Shown one piece after another: positions 53,832 to 64,000 of a DNA stretch of 64,000 nucleotides (the stretch's first letter is position 1; the number at the start of each line of letters is the position of its first letter). The stretch spans positions 1 to 64,000 of the forward strand of contig BCKT01000018.1 in NCBI GenBank assembly GCA_003116875.1, written 5' to 3'. The translations under genes were made by a program, and so were the position numbers. The notes under the pieces were generated by a model. The model did not search any database and had not been told where the DNA came from. It was given only the letters and a program-made list of their open reading frames with translations. The stretch is from Takashimella koratensis (lineage: Eukaryota > Basidiomycota > Tremellomycetes > Trichosporonales > Tetragoniomycetaceae).

Positions 53832-56597
53832 ATGCCGGCTGATACCTCCAAGCCCCCCCGCAGCTGTAAAGGTTGGTTCGTCCTCAAACGGAGATCTGAC
53901 GTCAGAATGTCGACGGAGAAAGTTGAAATGCGACCGTCAAAGTATGTGGATCCAGACCGCTCAAGACTTACCGGGTAGTACCATGTTCTAGCTGCGTGTC
54001 GAGAGGGAAAGCGGCCCTGTGTCCCGATGGAGCCCTCGTCACAAAGGCGGACAGGTGAGTGAGACGGTGAACCCCGCTCATGTCCAGATTGCGGCAGGAC
54101 AATGATCGTCTACGGGTCCAGGTAGAAGCCCTTCAGAGTCAGCTCAGATCATATGGCCAGACTCCCAACCGGATGTCGGTGACGTCTTTGGGTGACGACG
54201 CAGATAGTCCAGACGAGACTGAACCGAGTGAAGAGAGCTGGGCGCCGCCATTGGGTACCTTATTGTTCGACCCATCCGGTAGGACGCGTTATGTCGGCTC
54301 AAGTGCTGCGAGCGAATGGTTGAATGAGGTGGGTAGTCATCTATTCTAAGCTGACTCAAGGTCGTCGACTCGGGTCAAGGAGCAGAGACAGTCAAACCCA
54401 ATCCACATCTACCAGATCTAGCCCAGTTTCCTCTTCGCTCAGCGTCTGAGACTCACTGGCCGCTTTTGGTGTCGCTGCTGCCTGGTCCAGAGAGGGCTCG
54501 AACCTTGCTTGATGCATACCAAGATTTGTACAGCTACAAGTAAGAGTCCGATTGACCTCAGCTGACTGCAGCTACGACGTGGTGTCCCGCGCGCAGCTTG
54601 AGGCATACCTGGGCGCGTTTAGACAACAAACGTCAATGTGGACCATGGAAACCCACCCTCATCGACTAGCCCTCATCTTCATGGTGTTGGCAATGGGAAG
54701 TCTATTGGATCCGGATTCAGACTCGCAGCACAACCAAGAATCCAAACAGTTTTTCGAGGCCGCTGAAGTCGCTCTGTCGATTGTGAACTTTTTACGGGAG
54801 AGCACCATTGCCAGTGTACAGACTCTGGTGAGTAGCTCCTCTTACCTTGCTGACAGCAGCACATCATGGCCAACTACCATCTTTACGAGGATCGCCTGCG
54901 TGGGGGAGAGCGAGCGTGGCCTATTGGTGGGCTGGCGATGCGGATTGTTCAAGCGGTGAGTTATCTCCATATCCTCACTAACGAGCAGATGGGGTTGCAT
55001 CGCGATGGCAAGACCTGGAATCTGCCTGAAAGCGTGGTGGAGGAACGGAGGTAAGCGTCGACGAATACGGGCGCTAAGTGTAGACGATTATTCTGGGAAA
55101 TCCACACCGAGGAGACGTTCCAGGCACACTGCTTTGGTCGACCGTGAGTGCATACGAGGCCACGCTGACGACAGTGGTGCCCTCTTCTCTCGTCATTTTG
55201 ATGTCGAGTATCCCATGGACTCGCCAGTCCTACCCTTTTCAACAACTCGATACAAATTAGTTCGAATATCGAGCAGGTGAGTTCCTATTCTCGATGAAGC
55301 TGACGTCAGCATTCTGGATGAGATCATGTCCATCGAGCCGACTTCATATTCTACAATTCTTCGGCTTTACCAGCAGCTGTGGGTACAAAGTATAGCCTAG
55401 CTAATGCCAGGGTCACGCTGGAATCCGATCAGCCTGAGGGGATCCGTTGGACGCCGGCAACAGCACCGATGCCATCTTCTCAATCAACATGGGCTGAGAC
55501 ACCCCGAGAGGACAAGGAGAGGCTATGCTTGTATCTCAAGGTGAGCCCATCACATTCAATGCTGACCTCAGCAACATATCCTCGCATTAAACATCAACGA
55601 GACCTTTCTCTTCTTGATGCGGACGCACTTTGCCAGGGCGCTCAGCGACCATCCACAAGATCCAAGTCAAAGTCGCTACAAAGAGGCTTTCACAGCCGTC
55701 TTTGAGCGATGCCAGGTGGGTTACCATCGTGGGCTGGCTAACAAATAGACCATCCTCGACATCGCCAAGAGCCTATATATTCTACACCCTCGAGTGGCTG
55801 CTCGTCATTGGTTCTTCTGGGTAAGCAGTGAGTCAAACCATGCTAACTTCAGTACCACGCGTGCTCCGCAGCTGTATGCTTGGCGTCGATTCCCATCCTC
55901 GCTCCGCTCTCGCCCATGGCTCTTCAAGGCTGGCTCCAGCTCCAATCCGCGTGTACTCTCTTCTCGTCCGTGGCTCATCAATCACGATCGACAATGGCAA
56001 GCCTAGCATTGCTGCTAAGGTTGAGGGCTTCGGCGTTTGAAAAGATGTCAGGTGGAAATCCTCAATCAATGGCGGATTTGAAGTTGGAAGCTGAGACAGA
56101 CGAGTCGTCACTGCTCATGGGCCAAAAGACCCATCTTGTTGAGCGGCAGCGACGGCATCGTGCTCACTTGGCACACCCATCGTCTCCTGTCATGGGCACT
56201 GCTCATAGCCAATCCCCCATCTGGGAGCTGCCGTCTCAGGTGAGCTTTGAATTGTACAGAGCTCATCGCCAGTCCATCGCACCCCCAGCCCCGGCAGAAG
56301 CGTCCATCTTCACCTTTGACCTGCCGCCGGAGCAGCATGCCGTGAGTCTCACCCGTCATCATCGTCTCTAACAGATAGGACACGAACCAGTCAGCCTTTA
56401 TGAATCAGGCCATCGACTTTAATCTTGACTCGGCGACATCGGCATACCTGGTGAGTGACTTGCAATATTTTTGCTAATATCAGGGGTCAATGTGGCCTGG
56501 TCCCTCGCTGCCTATGCCCGATCAGGCGCCGTTCAACTGGGACAACTTGGATACCTGGCTTGGAGGTTCAGGAGTGTACCCTTCCCAGAACACATGA
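53832..56597 (+). CDS. Zn2Cys6 transcription factor
   Basis: Zinc cluster regulator. Two short introns split the cluster; spliced, it reads SCKECRRRKLKCDRQ then IPCSSCVSRGKAALCPDG. A leucine-rich coiled coil follows (RLRQDNDRLRVQVEALQSQL), then the GTRYVGSSAASEWL-like segment (RTRYVGSSAASEWLNE) typical of this fungal group, and fungal_trans sequence (HPHRLALIFMVLAMGSLLDPD; FFEAAEVALS). The tail is rich in W, D and P (WPGPSLPMPDQAPFNWDNLDTW), possibly activating. Start ATG 53832, stop 56595-56597. TCACGTGA lies at 53764-53771, about 65 bp upstream. Its layout resembles the factor at 13607-16820, so the two may be paralogs. Confidence 0.86.
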
Positions 56598-56705
56598 GTA
56601 GTTGATGGAACATATACACGTTGTCACAGTCTCGTGGAGACTCAATGTATGATACATCTCTTTTGGACACAATATTTACAACCACGGCCAGTCATTCAGC
56701 TGTTC

Positions 56706-57842
56706 CTACTCATATCCCATTGCCTTCTTCCCACCCCAGCTCGCGATGGCGGCTTCGTTTCCGGGCTGTTCGAGAGCCACCGCGCCGTCCACAACGACGT
56801 GAGGCGGTGGGAGCCCATCTTCAAACGCGGCTCGTTGCTCCTTGGCCGCCGAAGCTGAGGAGAGCGAGTGAACGGGAAGGAGTCGTGCTGTTGAGGATGA
56901 TGGCAGCGAAGGGTGGAGAAGGATCATGTCGCCGGCGTTCAAGTGAACAGAAACCGGGTTGCCGAGGTGAGGGAAGTCTGGTGCGTCGGATGGCTCCTTG
57001 CCCAGGATCCAGTTGTCTGCCGCGAGGTAGCCTTGTCGTTCGTAGAAAGAAATGAGTGACTTGGTCGCGGTGAAATGTGGTCGCAGGCCGGCGTAGATGG
57101 CGGCATGCATAGACGTCTGAACCTCAGCAATGGTCGGCTTGACGGCCACGTAGGCGTGCAGTGGCACTTCGGACTGGGTCGTCCAAGGGTCGGTGGAAGA
57201 TAAACTAGGCTCGATGTGGCTCAAGCTGTCGACCTGGATGTATGGCGCGGTCAAGTTGAGACTGGAAAGGACGGTAGAGTTGGTCGCGAGGATGGAAGGG
57301 TGAGCGCGTGATGCGATTTGAGCGGCGTGATAGTAAACGGCTGCTTGTCAGCGTTGATCAATGTCTGACTCACGTTTGCCAGCACGGTCAATCTCTTCCT
57401 CTTCAATCGACTGGCCCCAGTGGGATGCCTCAGCAACTGGCACGACGCCGCGAACGACGGCTGCGCCCGTTTGACGGATGCTATCCCCAAGGCCGCTGGC
57501 GATGTGAGTAGCAAGGGCGTGGAACTGGACGTCGGGAGTTTGATGTACCTTGAGTCAGCAATGTCATAGGGCTAGACTCACTGAATTTTGGCCAAGAGCG
57601 ATGATGCTAGTTGCCCATCGGGCGCGCAGAACCTCTGCCTCGACGGGGGAGGCTAAAGATTCTGGGGTGGTTCGAGCCTTGACGATACGGAACTTGAGGG
57701 GGGCCTTGAGGCGCGCAGCTGGGGTCTTGGCTTTAGAGGCAAGGGCGTGCGAGTACGGGGGCGCGAGTGATGGGCTGGGCTGGGGCAACACGTGGGCGTA
57801 CGGCGGCAGGAGTGAACGAGGGGGCACGGCGAGGCGCGACAT
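56706..57842 (-). CDS. Degenerate PhyH/2OG oxygenase-like protein
   Basis: Function uncertain. Spliced across two short introns it reads MSRLAVPPRSLLPPY, a basic proline-rich N-terminus that could target mitochondria, then DSIRQTGAAVVRGVVPVAEA, GKPVYYHAAQIASRAHPSIL, YLAADNWILGKEPSD and LNAGDMILLHPSLPSSS. The middle segments resemble fungal PhyH-type oxygenases (a GAxVVRGVV start, YxxxQIAxRxHP, GDxxxxH), but I see no HxD iron-binding motif and the protein is shorter than usual. It may be a non-catalytic relative or a decaying gene. The stop at 56706 converges on the transcription factor gene. Confidence 0.5.
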
Positions 57843-58452
57843 TTTGACAGTGACGGGGGCAACGAAAACGACAGAAACAACAGGAAGAAGGGGAAGCTCT
57901 ACAGCTGCGCGTCTATATGGACTCTTCAGAACATGGGAGGATACCGATATATGCGATTTAGACGCCTATGGCGTCTTTATCCCAACATCCCGGCTTTTCG
58001 AACGAGCTGGTGAAAAAAAACCAGCCGAGGTCCGATGCAATAAATCCTCCTAAATCTAACCCGAGCCCCTCCCCGATTCTTCCCGGCTCTCCTCTCAAGC
58101 CTTCGGAGGTGAGCTCCTCCTCCCTGTCGTTTTCATCGCATGCGTCGGCTGCGTCCGATTCGCTCCTTGCCGGCCGCTTCAGGCCCTTGAAAAAGTCGTT
58201 GCCGCAAAGTGCGTGCCCTGAGAGCATCGGTGGCGCAGTGTTTTGCCGAATGGAATCTATTCTGCAGACCGAGGAGTCGGCTGAGTCATTCGGCCAAAGG
58301 CGTCTTCGGCTTCTCTGCAAAACTGCCGGGATTCAGGCTAGACTGTTGTCTTCTTTTCTTTATTTGAGTCTTGACCTGAACTCAGACTGAGACCACTGTC
58401 CTTCAACAACGATCATGTCCTCTCTGCTCGTCGATATATGTAACATGAGAGA
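57843..58452. other. Intergenic with a possible small frame
   Basis: Lies between divergent genes. No clear promoter element was found. It contains the uncertain open frame 57968-58390. Confidence 0.4.
57968..58390 (+). CDS. Possible small hypothetical protein
   Basis: A 140-codon open frame with an ATG start (MASLSQHPGFSNELVKK), rich in serine and proline (SSSSLSFSSHASAAS; PLKPSEV). I recognise no domain. Support is weak: an antisense frame of similar length overlaps it, and it could instead be 5' UTR or an upstream exon of the gene at 58453. Confidence 0.22.
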   Translation: MASLSQHPGFSNELVKKNQPRSDAINPPKSNPSPSPILPGSPLKPSEVSSSSLSFSSHASAASDSLLAGRFRPLKKSLPQSACPESIGGAVFCRMESILQTEESAESFGQRRLRLLCKTAGIQARLLSSFLYLSLDLNSD

Positions 58453-59387
58453 ATGCATATGCATGTGCCCGATACCATCTTCCCCGACACCATGCCTGGC
58501 GACCTGTCACGACGTGAACCGATTCAGCGGCCGAGAGCGCGGCCAAGCTTTTTGTCTCCTGTCGAAGTGTGGTCTGATCCTCGGCCTGCGGTGAGTTTGA
58601 TGCGTGATTGTATGCTAAGGGGCAGAGTCGGTATCAGCTCTCCGATACGTTAACAGGGGTGACGGCGCCTCCTCCTTCGCCCGCGCCAAGCCCGTTAATA
58701 CAAATTCCGCCTCCTTCGCCTACACCCGCAGAAGTCGCCGAGGCTCCTACCCATGCGCCCTGTCTTGTTTCTTCGACGTCGGGCTTGACTCTGGAGTGGA
58801 AGCCAGATCTTCAGTCTCAAGTGCCAGATGAAGCACAGCTAGTCTGGGCAAAGATTGCCGCCAAGATAGGGAGACAGGGGAGTGTGAGCGAGCGTGGACG
58901 GTGGGTCGTTGTTGAAGGACAAAGAAATATCGAGTTGGAATCTATCCCAATGGCGACCACCCCTAGCGATTTCACCATATCCGCATACTACGACTCCCCT
59001 TCAAGCACAGACTCCGAAGAGGTCATCTCGTTTGGATCCCCCGTCGCCTTATTCGACATGACAGCCCCGCTCATTTTAGGCCCAGGGACGACACCTTTCA
59101 ACACGCCCTGCATCCATCGAGACACACTGCGTCGTTCAAACGTCGTACATCGACGATTGGGCTTGGGACGGACAGAGGTCTTTGCGCCCAGCCCGAGAGA
59201 TATAGTCGATTCTTTGCCCACAGCATCACCACATCTTGACATGGATATTGTCGCCGCGCTCCAAGCTCTGTCCAAAATGTCACCCACTCTCTCGATATTG
59301 TCACCAGGATCAGACGTCGACCGAATAGAACATGTACATACATGTGGACGATCTCAAACCATCGGTCTCGGCTTCCTCGACATCTAG
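58453..59387 (+). CDS. Hypothetical proline-rich protein
   Basis: Unrecognised protein of roughly 300 residues. Exon 1 starts MHMHVPDTIFPDTMPGDLSRR; a 35-nt intron (GTGAGT...GGCAG, near 58591-58625) then joins DPRPA to SRYQLSDTL. A proline-rich stretch follows (PPPSPAPSPL; PPPSPTPAEV), then a more ordered part (DEAQLVWAKIAAKIGRQGSV, SSTDSEEVISFGSPVALFD, DMDIVAALQALSKMSP). No signal peptide or membrane segment is seen. The long frame and clean splice support a real gene, but the start is tentative. Its stop is separated by one base from the stop of the convergent D-aminoacylase gene. Confidence 0.5.
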
Positions 59388-59388
59388 T

Positions 59389-61209
59389 CTACTTGCCCCA
59401 ATCCGCGACCGTCCCGTCTGCCTTGCGCCTCAACGTTCGCCCAGCCCTCGCCCCTGTCATCTTCCCCTCGTCGACAGCAACAGCTCCGTTCACAAGCACA
59501 AATCGGATACCTCGCGTGGGCAGACGTGGCTCGGCGTGGGTGGACATATCCTTGATCGAACTGGGATCGAACAGGACGAGGTCCGCCGCGGACCCGACGG
59601 CTACCTTTCCTCGACGGGGGTAGACGCCGAGACGTTTCGCCGGACGAGAAGTCATGTGCGCAATCATGTCACCGATGCTGGCGATCTGAAGGTCGCGCGC
59701 GTAGTGTCCCAAGAACCGTGGGAAAGTGCCATATGCCTGATGTCAGTCGAGTCGAGAGATGTACTCACCCTCGGATGGAGCGTCTGTCCATGTAGGATGC
59801 CATCACTTCCAGCCATGTGTGTCGAATGCTTCATGATAGCTTGCACGTTCTCCTCATTGCCGATGTGCATCAGACAGCTGGTTGCAAGCTTATCTTTTTG
59901 CAAAACGTCGAAGAACACCTCAATGGGGAGCTGACTCGTTTCTCGTGCGACCTCGGCGACTCGTTTCCCACTGTAGCTGGCTAGTGCTGGGTCTGAAGTT
60001 GCGCCGATCTGACGTCAGCCAAGTCTAACGCATGTGCTCACCTCGATGGCGTTCCAATCTGTGGGAATGCCGTGCCCGCCATCACAGCCAGTGACCTCGA
60101 CCGCGATGCGAATCTTTTCCCGGGTTACTTCATCCTCAAGTCGGGTCAATGTCTCGGCCGGACCACCAGCGGATGCCCAGCTTGGAAGAAGGGCAGCGAG
60201 GGTCGTGCAACCAGGGAGGTAGGGATAGGTGTCGAGGGTGATATCGATACCATCAGTGAGAGCAGAGTCGATCCGAGAAAGGAGCTCGGGGGCTTTGCCC
60301 TTGTTGTGTTCAAAGTTTAGTGTTGCGTGGGTGAGGTCTATTGTTAGCTGTTGCCAGCACGGTCCACTCACGGACGGGACATTTTGTCTCTCGCCCAAGA
60401 TACAACATCTCGTCGTAACTCTCCAACGCACGCAGACCGTAGCTCCGGTGATGAGGGGCGTAGTAGGCACCGGGATATTCTGTCGCGAGAATCTTGCACA
60501 GCACAGCGAGCTCCGAAGTCGATGCATACATTCCCGGGGTGTACGTCAAGCCACTCGACATGCCCACTGCTCCGTCTGTCATTGCTTGGCGAAGAAGCTG
60601 CACCTGCTCTTGGATCTCTGAGGGCGACGCGGGGGTATCGTATGGTCCGCAGGCGAGCAGCCTCAGGTTGCCTTGCGGGACCAGCATCGCGACATTTGTC
60701 GCCGTCTTGTTCCTATCCAAGCAATCGAGGTACTCTTTGATCGTGTTCCATTCGAACATGCCGACTCCCTTGAGTGCGCCTGTCGCGCACTCCTCGTCAC
60801 TAGGGTTGCCGTTCCAGCCGGCAATTTGGTCTCGGATCGCCCGCATGTGCGATGGCTTCGTGACGGGGGCATAAGAGATGCCGTCTTGACCGACCACCTC
60901 GGTCTAACATCAGCAACCATCCATACATTGACTCACCGTGCAGCCCTGAGTGATCTTGGGTTCATGGTCTGGGTGCGACAACAAATAGAGATCCGAGTGG
61001 GCGTGCATGTCAATGAAGCCAGGCGACAGATACAAGCCAGTGGCATCGATACGTCGAGCTGACGACGACGAAGACGGCTCCTCGGTCGAGATCGATGCGA
61101 TGACTCCGTCTCGAACGAGGACGTTTGCAACAAACGGTTGGGCACCTTCATCGCCCGTGACGACCGTCGCACGCAGGAACAGCACGCTTTCGCCTTGGAT
61201 AATGGTCAT
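59389..61209 (-). CDS. D-aminoacylase / N-acyl-D-amino-acid deacylase
   Basis: Zinc amidohydrolase that removes the acyl group from N-acyl-D-amino acids (EC 3.5.1.81 family). Start at 61209 (MTIIQGESVLFL). Motifs: SPGFIDMHAHSD (metal-binding HxH), HPDHEPKITQGCT joined by a 33-nt intron to TEVVGQDGISYAP, VGMSSGLTYTPGMYAS, the HLTHATLNF segment with a metal-ligand histidine, DITLDTYPYLPGCT, HMAGSDGILHG and the C-terminal SRPAKRLGVYPRRGKVAVGSAADLVLFD. Close relatives include dihydropyrimidinase-like and N-acyl-D-glutamate deacylases. It diverges from an allantoate-type permease, a plausible uptake partner. Confidence 0.88.
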
Positions 61210-61826
61210 TATGTGTCGGTAAAGAATGTACAACGCAGAGTCGAGATAGACAGCCCAGCTTTTTGACATCCCGCGACCATTCTGGCGTGGGCAAACGGTG
61301 CGTGGAAAGTGAGCTAGACGGCTCTGAGATACACAAGCGTGGTTCTTGCTTCCCCACTTCCCCACCCACCGAGCCGGTGGTCGTCTGCCGTCAGGATAGG
61401 GTTGGGGGCGGGTGGAGAAAAGACCGGGGCGTGCCAGGAGAGGCGCTCAAAAAGTTTAAGCGCTCCATCAAGGCGCTCAGAAGACACTAAGTGAAAACCT
61501 CCGCGCCAATCAATCCCGCTTCTTACCGCGGATCCAACGCATGTCGAAAAGGTCACCTGTTATCGCTGAACTCGTTTGTTCGCGTCGTCGGACCACGCTG
61601 ATCATCCATCCAGTGGAACACCCGCCTTTCTCAGATACCCGACGAGCCAATCCGCTGGATTCCAGTCGACGTCAGAGTGGGGGAGAGTGGGGGAGCGCTA
61701 AGGAAGGGACCTCGTCCACCTCATCTTGACTTGTCGCGTCTTACAACCGACACATATTTATATCTCGGCTTGGCATAGTCTTGCCACCTTTCATCCCTTT
61801 ATCCACAGCTTCTACACTTGCCCATC
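61210..61826. other. Intergenic: divergent promoter of D-aminoacylase and permease
   Basis: GCGCTC occurs three times within about 45 bp near 61440-61485, and GTGGGGGA twice near 61677-61695. TATTTATATC near 61755-61764 may be the TATA region of the permease. No gene is seen. Confidence 0.4.
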
Positions 61827-63710
61827 ATGAGCGAGACAGAGTTTAAACCCGACAAGGAGGCCGAGGCTGGTGCCGCCGCCATCGAGATCGTCGCCAATGA
61901 GCCGATCGACCTTGCAATTCAGAAGAAGTGAGTCTACCACTCTATGTTGAGCTGACCCTCAGGATGGTTCGCAAGATGGACTTTCGCATCTTGCCAGTCC
62001 TCGCAATCGTCTACTTGTTCAACGCGCTCGACAAGGGTAACCTTTCAAACGCCCAGACGGATGGGCTTGCTACCGATATCGGCCTGGTCGGCAACCAGTA
62101 CTGTGAGTTCTCCTCGACTTCTTTGCTAACGATTAGACTTGATCATCACTATCTTCTACGTTCCTCTCTGCTTGGCCGGTACCCCGCTGTCCATGGTTGC
62201 ACGCCGATTCTCGGCCGCGAGGGTCATTCCGTTGATGATGCTTGGATTTGGTACTTGTTCCCTTTGCACTGCCGCTGTCACCAACTTTGGTGGACTCTTT
62301 GCCCTTCGGTTCCTCCTCGGTGTCTTTGAGAGTCCTATGTAAGCGCTTTTAGTGGGGCTTTGCTGACGTCTCAGGCTTCCGAGGTATGTCTGCTTGCGTG
62401 TATGAAAGAAGGAATCTTACCTTTCGCCTTCTTCGTCTCTGTAGTAGTGAGTTTGTCTGCTTGAGCAATGCTGACCAATAGTCGTTTTCTACCTGAGTCA
62501 GTTCTACACTCGAGGCGAGCTCGCCCGTCGCATCGGTGTCTACTACGCCGCGTCATCCATCTCAGGAGTGAGCTCCTTGTCTCGTCATTGCTGACCACCA
62601 GGCCTTTTCCGGCTTGCTGGCCTTCGGCATCTTCCAGATCAAGTCTTCTAAGCTCAAGGGCTGGCAGTACCTCTTCGTGAGTATGTAACAAACCATAGGC
62701 TAACGTCAGCTCATCGAGGGTGCCGGTACAGTGCTCTTCGCGGCCTTTGCCTTCTTCGTGAGTCACCCTTTCTCGGACAATGTTGACATCCAGTGGCTTC
62801 CTCGTTCACCTCTCACCTGCTGGTTCTTCGATGAGGATGAGCGCGAGATTGCCCGCAGGCGTATGCTCCGCGACGGTAGCAGCGACGTCAATGAGACCGT
62901 GAGTAGTTCCCAAGCACTGCAGCTGAACGAAGATCGACTGGCGTGACGCCTTCCGCCCATTCGTCGAGGACTGGCGATACATTGTTTGGGCGTTCTTGGC
63001 TCTGGGACTTGGTGTCCCTCTCGCTTCCGTTGGCAACTTCTTGCCCCAGATCATCGGCCGCTTGGGCTTCGGTACCGTCAAGACAAACCTCTACACGGTC
63101 GCTCCTGTGAGTCTAGATCAAGGACACTGCTGATCTCAGAACATCGTCGGTACCGTCTTCTTGGTTGGTTTCACTCAAAGCTCTGATCTGTTCCGCGAGC
63201 GTTCGACTCACGTCGTCATCCCTCTGCTCATCACCTTCATCGGTAGGTCTCCTGACGAGGCACTTTTAACATCTAGGATTTGTAATCCTCGGCACTATCG
63301 ACGTCTTGTCGCACAAGGGAGTCGCTTACTTTGCCTGCTTCCTTCTCTGCATCGGCTCCAACACTCCGAGTGTAATGTTGTCGACCTGGTACTCCAACAA
63401 CTCGATGTCTCAAAACCGCCGCGTCGTGCTCACGGGTGTGATGGTTGGAATCGCCAACGCATCGGGTCTCATCAGCGGCAACGTTTTCCAGGCCAAGGAC
63501 GCGCCTGCGTACATTCCTGCCCTCGCCACGTCGGCGGCATTTGGTGGTGCGACCGCCATTGCAGCTTTCGCCTTTGGCATGTACATGCGCTACGACAACC
63601 GTCGCCGAAACATTGAGCAGGGTCTGCCCAAGGAGTGGGGGAGCGCCGATGTCCCCACCGAGTTGCTCGGCAAGGGGCCCAAAGAGCCGGCTTTCCGCTG
63701 GATGTATTAG
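61827..63710 (+). CDS. MFS permease, allantoate/nicotinate-type (ACS family)
   Basis: Twelve-helix proton symporter of the Dal5/Tna1-like branch. Start ATG 61827 (MSETEFKPDKEAEAG). Landmarks: RKMDFRILPVLAIVYLFNALDKGNLSNAQ at helix 1, PLCLAGTPLSMVARRF, FGGLFALRFLLGVFES, FYTRGELARRIGVYYAASSISG, WFFDEDEREIARRRM in the central loop, SNTPSVMLSTWYSNNSM and GSADVPTELLGKGPKEPAFRWMY at the end. About ten short introns. Substrate could be an N-acyl amino acid, ureide, nicotinate or pantothenate-like acid. It diverges from D-aminoacylase. Confidence 0.87.
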
Positions 63711-63803
63711 TCAACGAGTGGAAATGGTGTTTGTTCTCGCGTTGCCTGTGTTGAATCGTCCATGTCAATAGGGAACTACTATGCATATGTCACTTCTACC
63801 ATG

Positions 63804-64000
63804 TTACAAAACGTTCTGGACGTTGGCCACGACAGTGTCCTTGAGAGGAGTCCAGTCCGCCCCCTTGAAAGCTTTGAGAAGAGCAGTGCTCGCCTCGTCA
63901 TCAATGTTGACGGCTGGCTGGTCCTTGAATTGGAAGTCGGGCACGATCTTATGGTCGGGGAAGGCTTCCCTCCACGCCGCAAGGATGTCATCGATGACAA
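63804..64000 (-). CDS. Unrecognised protein, C-terminal 65 residues (partial)
   Basis: The minus-strand frame is open from the window edge to a TAA at 63804, reading DDILAAWREAFPDHKIVPDF, NIDDEASTALLKAFKG and ADWTPLKDTVVANVQNVL. It is strongly protein-like (charged helices, no stop), while the other frame open here is low in complexity. The gene continues beyond 64000. It might be the end of an NAD(P)-binding epimerase/reductase-like protein, but I do not recognise it with confidence. It converges on the permease, 93 nt between stops. Confidence 0.55.
   Translation of the reverse strand, partial: VIDDILAAWREAFPDHKIVPDFQFKDQPAVNIDDEASTALLKAFKGADWTPLKDTVVANVQNVL

Noticed and set aside
59332..59934. 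200-codon plus-strand frame
   Set aside because: Antisense to the D-aminoacylase C-terminus.
1..64000. CRISPR arrays, prophage, plasmid origins, transposase or reverse transcriptase genes
   Set aside because: None recognised on either strand; the intron-rich eukaryotic gene structure also argues against the prokaryotic features.

Overview
The window looks like nuclear DNA of a basidiomycete yeast. Nearly every gene is cut by many tiny GT-AG introns of about 31-37 nt, with a GTGAGT-like donor and a CTGAC or CTAAC branch site a few bases before CAG. Four Zn2Cys6 fungal transcription factors, a fungal hybrid histidine kinase and fungal-type MFS permeases fit this. Two CCCCCTAA units near the left edge resemble the TTAGGGGG telomere repeat type known from Cryptococcus, so I lean to Tremellomycetes, possibly Trichosporonales; this placement is inference. 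Layout: 1-1005 is a gene-poor repeat patch with ambiguous bases and telomere-like units. 1006-8049 is one very large hybrid histidine kinase of the Mak2/Mak3/Chk1 type (group X), on the minus strand. 8381-21385 holds minus-strand genes for a secreted carboxylesterase, an FMO-type monooxygenase with an N-terminal NTF2-like domain, a Zn2Cys6 factor, an alpha-glucoside permease and a Gfo/Idh/MocA dehydrogenase. A second Zn2Cys6 factor (21962-24613) runs the other way.  24619-49070 is a dense catabolic stretch: flavocytochrome b2 (L-lactate), an alpha/beta hydrolase, an isopenicillin-N-synthase-like 2OG oxygenase, an allantoate-type permease diverging from a GH106 alpha-L-rhamnosidase-like enzyme, a PhyH-like oxygenase, an amidase, a third Zn2Cys6 factor, mitochondrial D-lactate dehydrogenase, a SnoaL-like protein, a monocarboxylate transporter and an intronless FAD monooxygenase.  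49443-64000 holds a secreted glycerophosphodiesterase, an amino acid transporter, a fourth Zn2Cys6 factor, a degenerate PhyH-like protein, an unknown proline-rich protein, a D-aminoacylase, a second allantoate-type permease and the 3' end of an unrecognised gene.  How the genes may work together (inference): the region reads as an accessory, probably subtelomeric, nutrient-use island. Both lactate dehydrogenases and a DGGYGW-type monocarboxylate carrier could form a lactate module. The cytosolic GH106 enzyme, its divergent permease, the oxygenases and the amidase could degrade imported plant glycosides. D-aminoacylase with its divergent permease could use N-acyl-D-amino acids. No PKS, NRPS, terpene cyclase, transposase, CRISPR array or RNA gene was recognised. 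The strongest non-coding signals are CGG-type inverted repeats in promoters, especially a 37+37 nt inverted repeat upstream of the transcription factor ending at 41779, and TCACGTGA sites upstream of four regulator genes.
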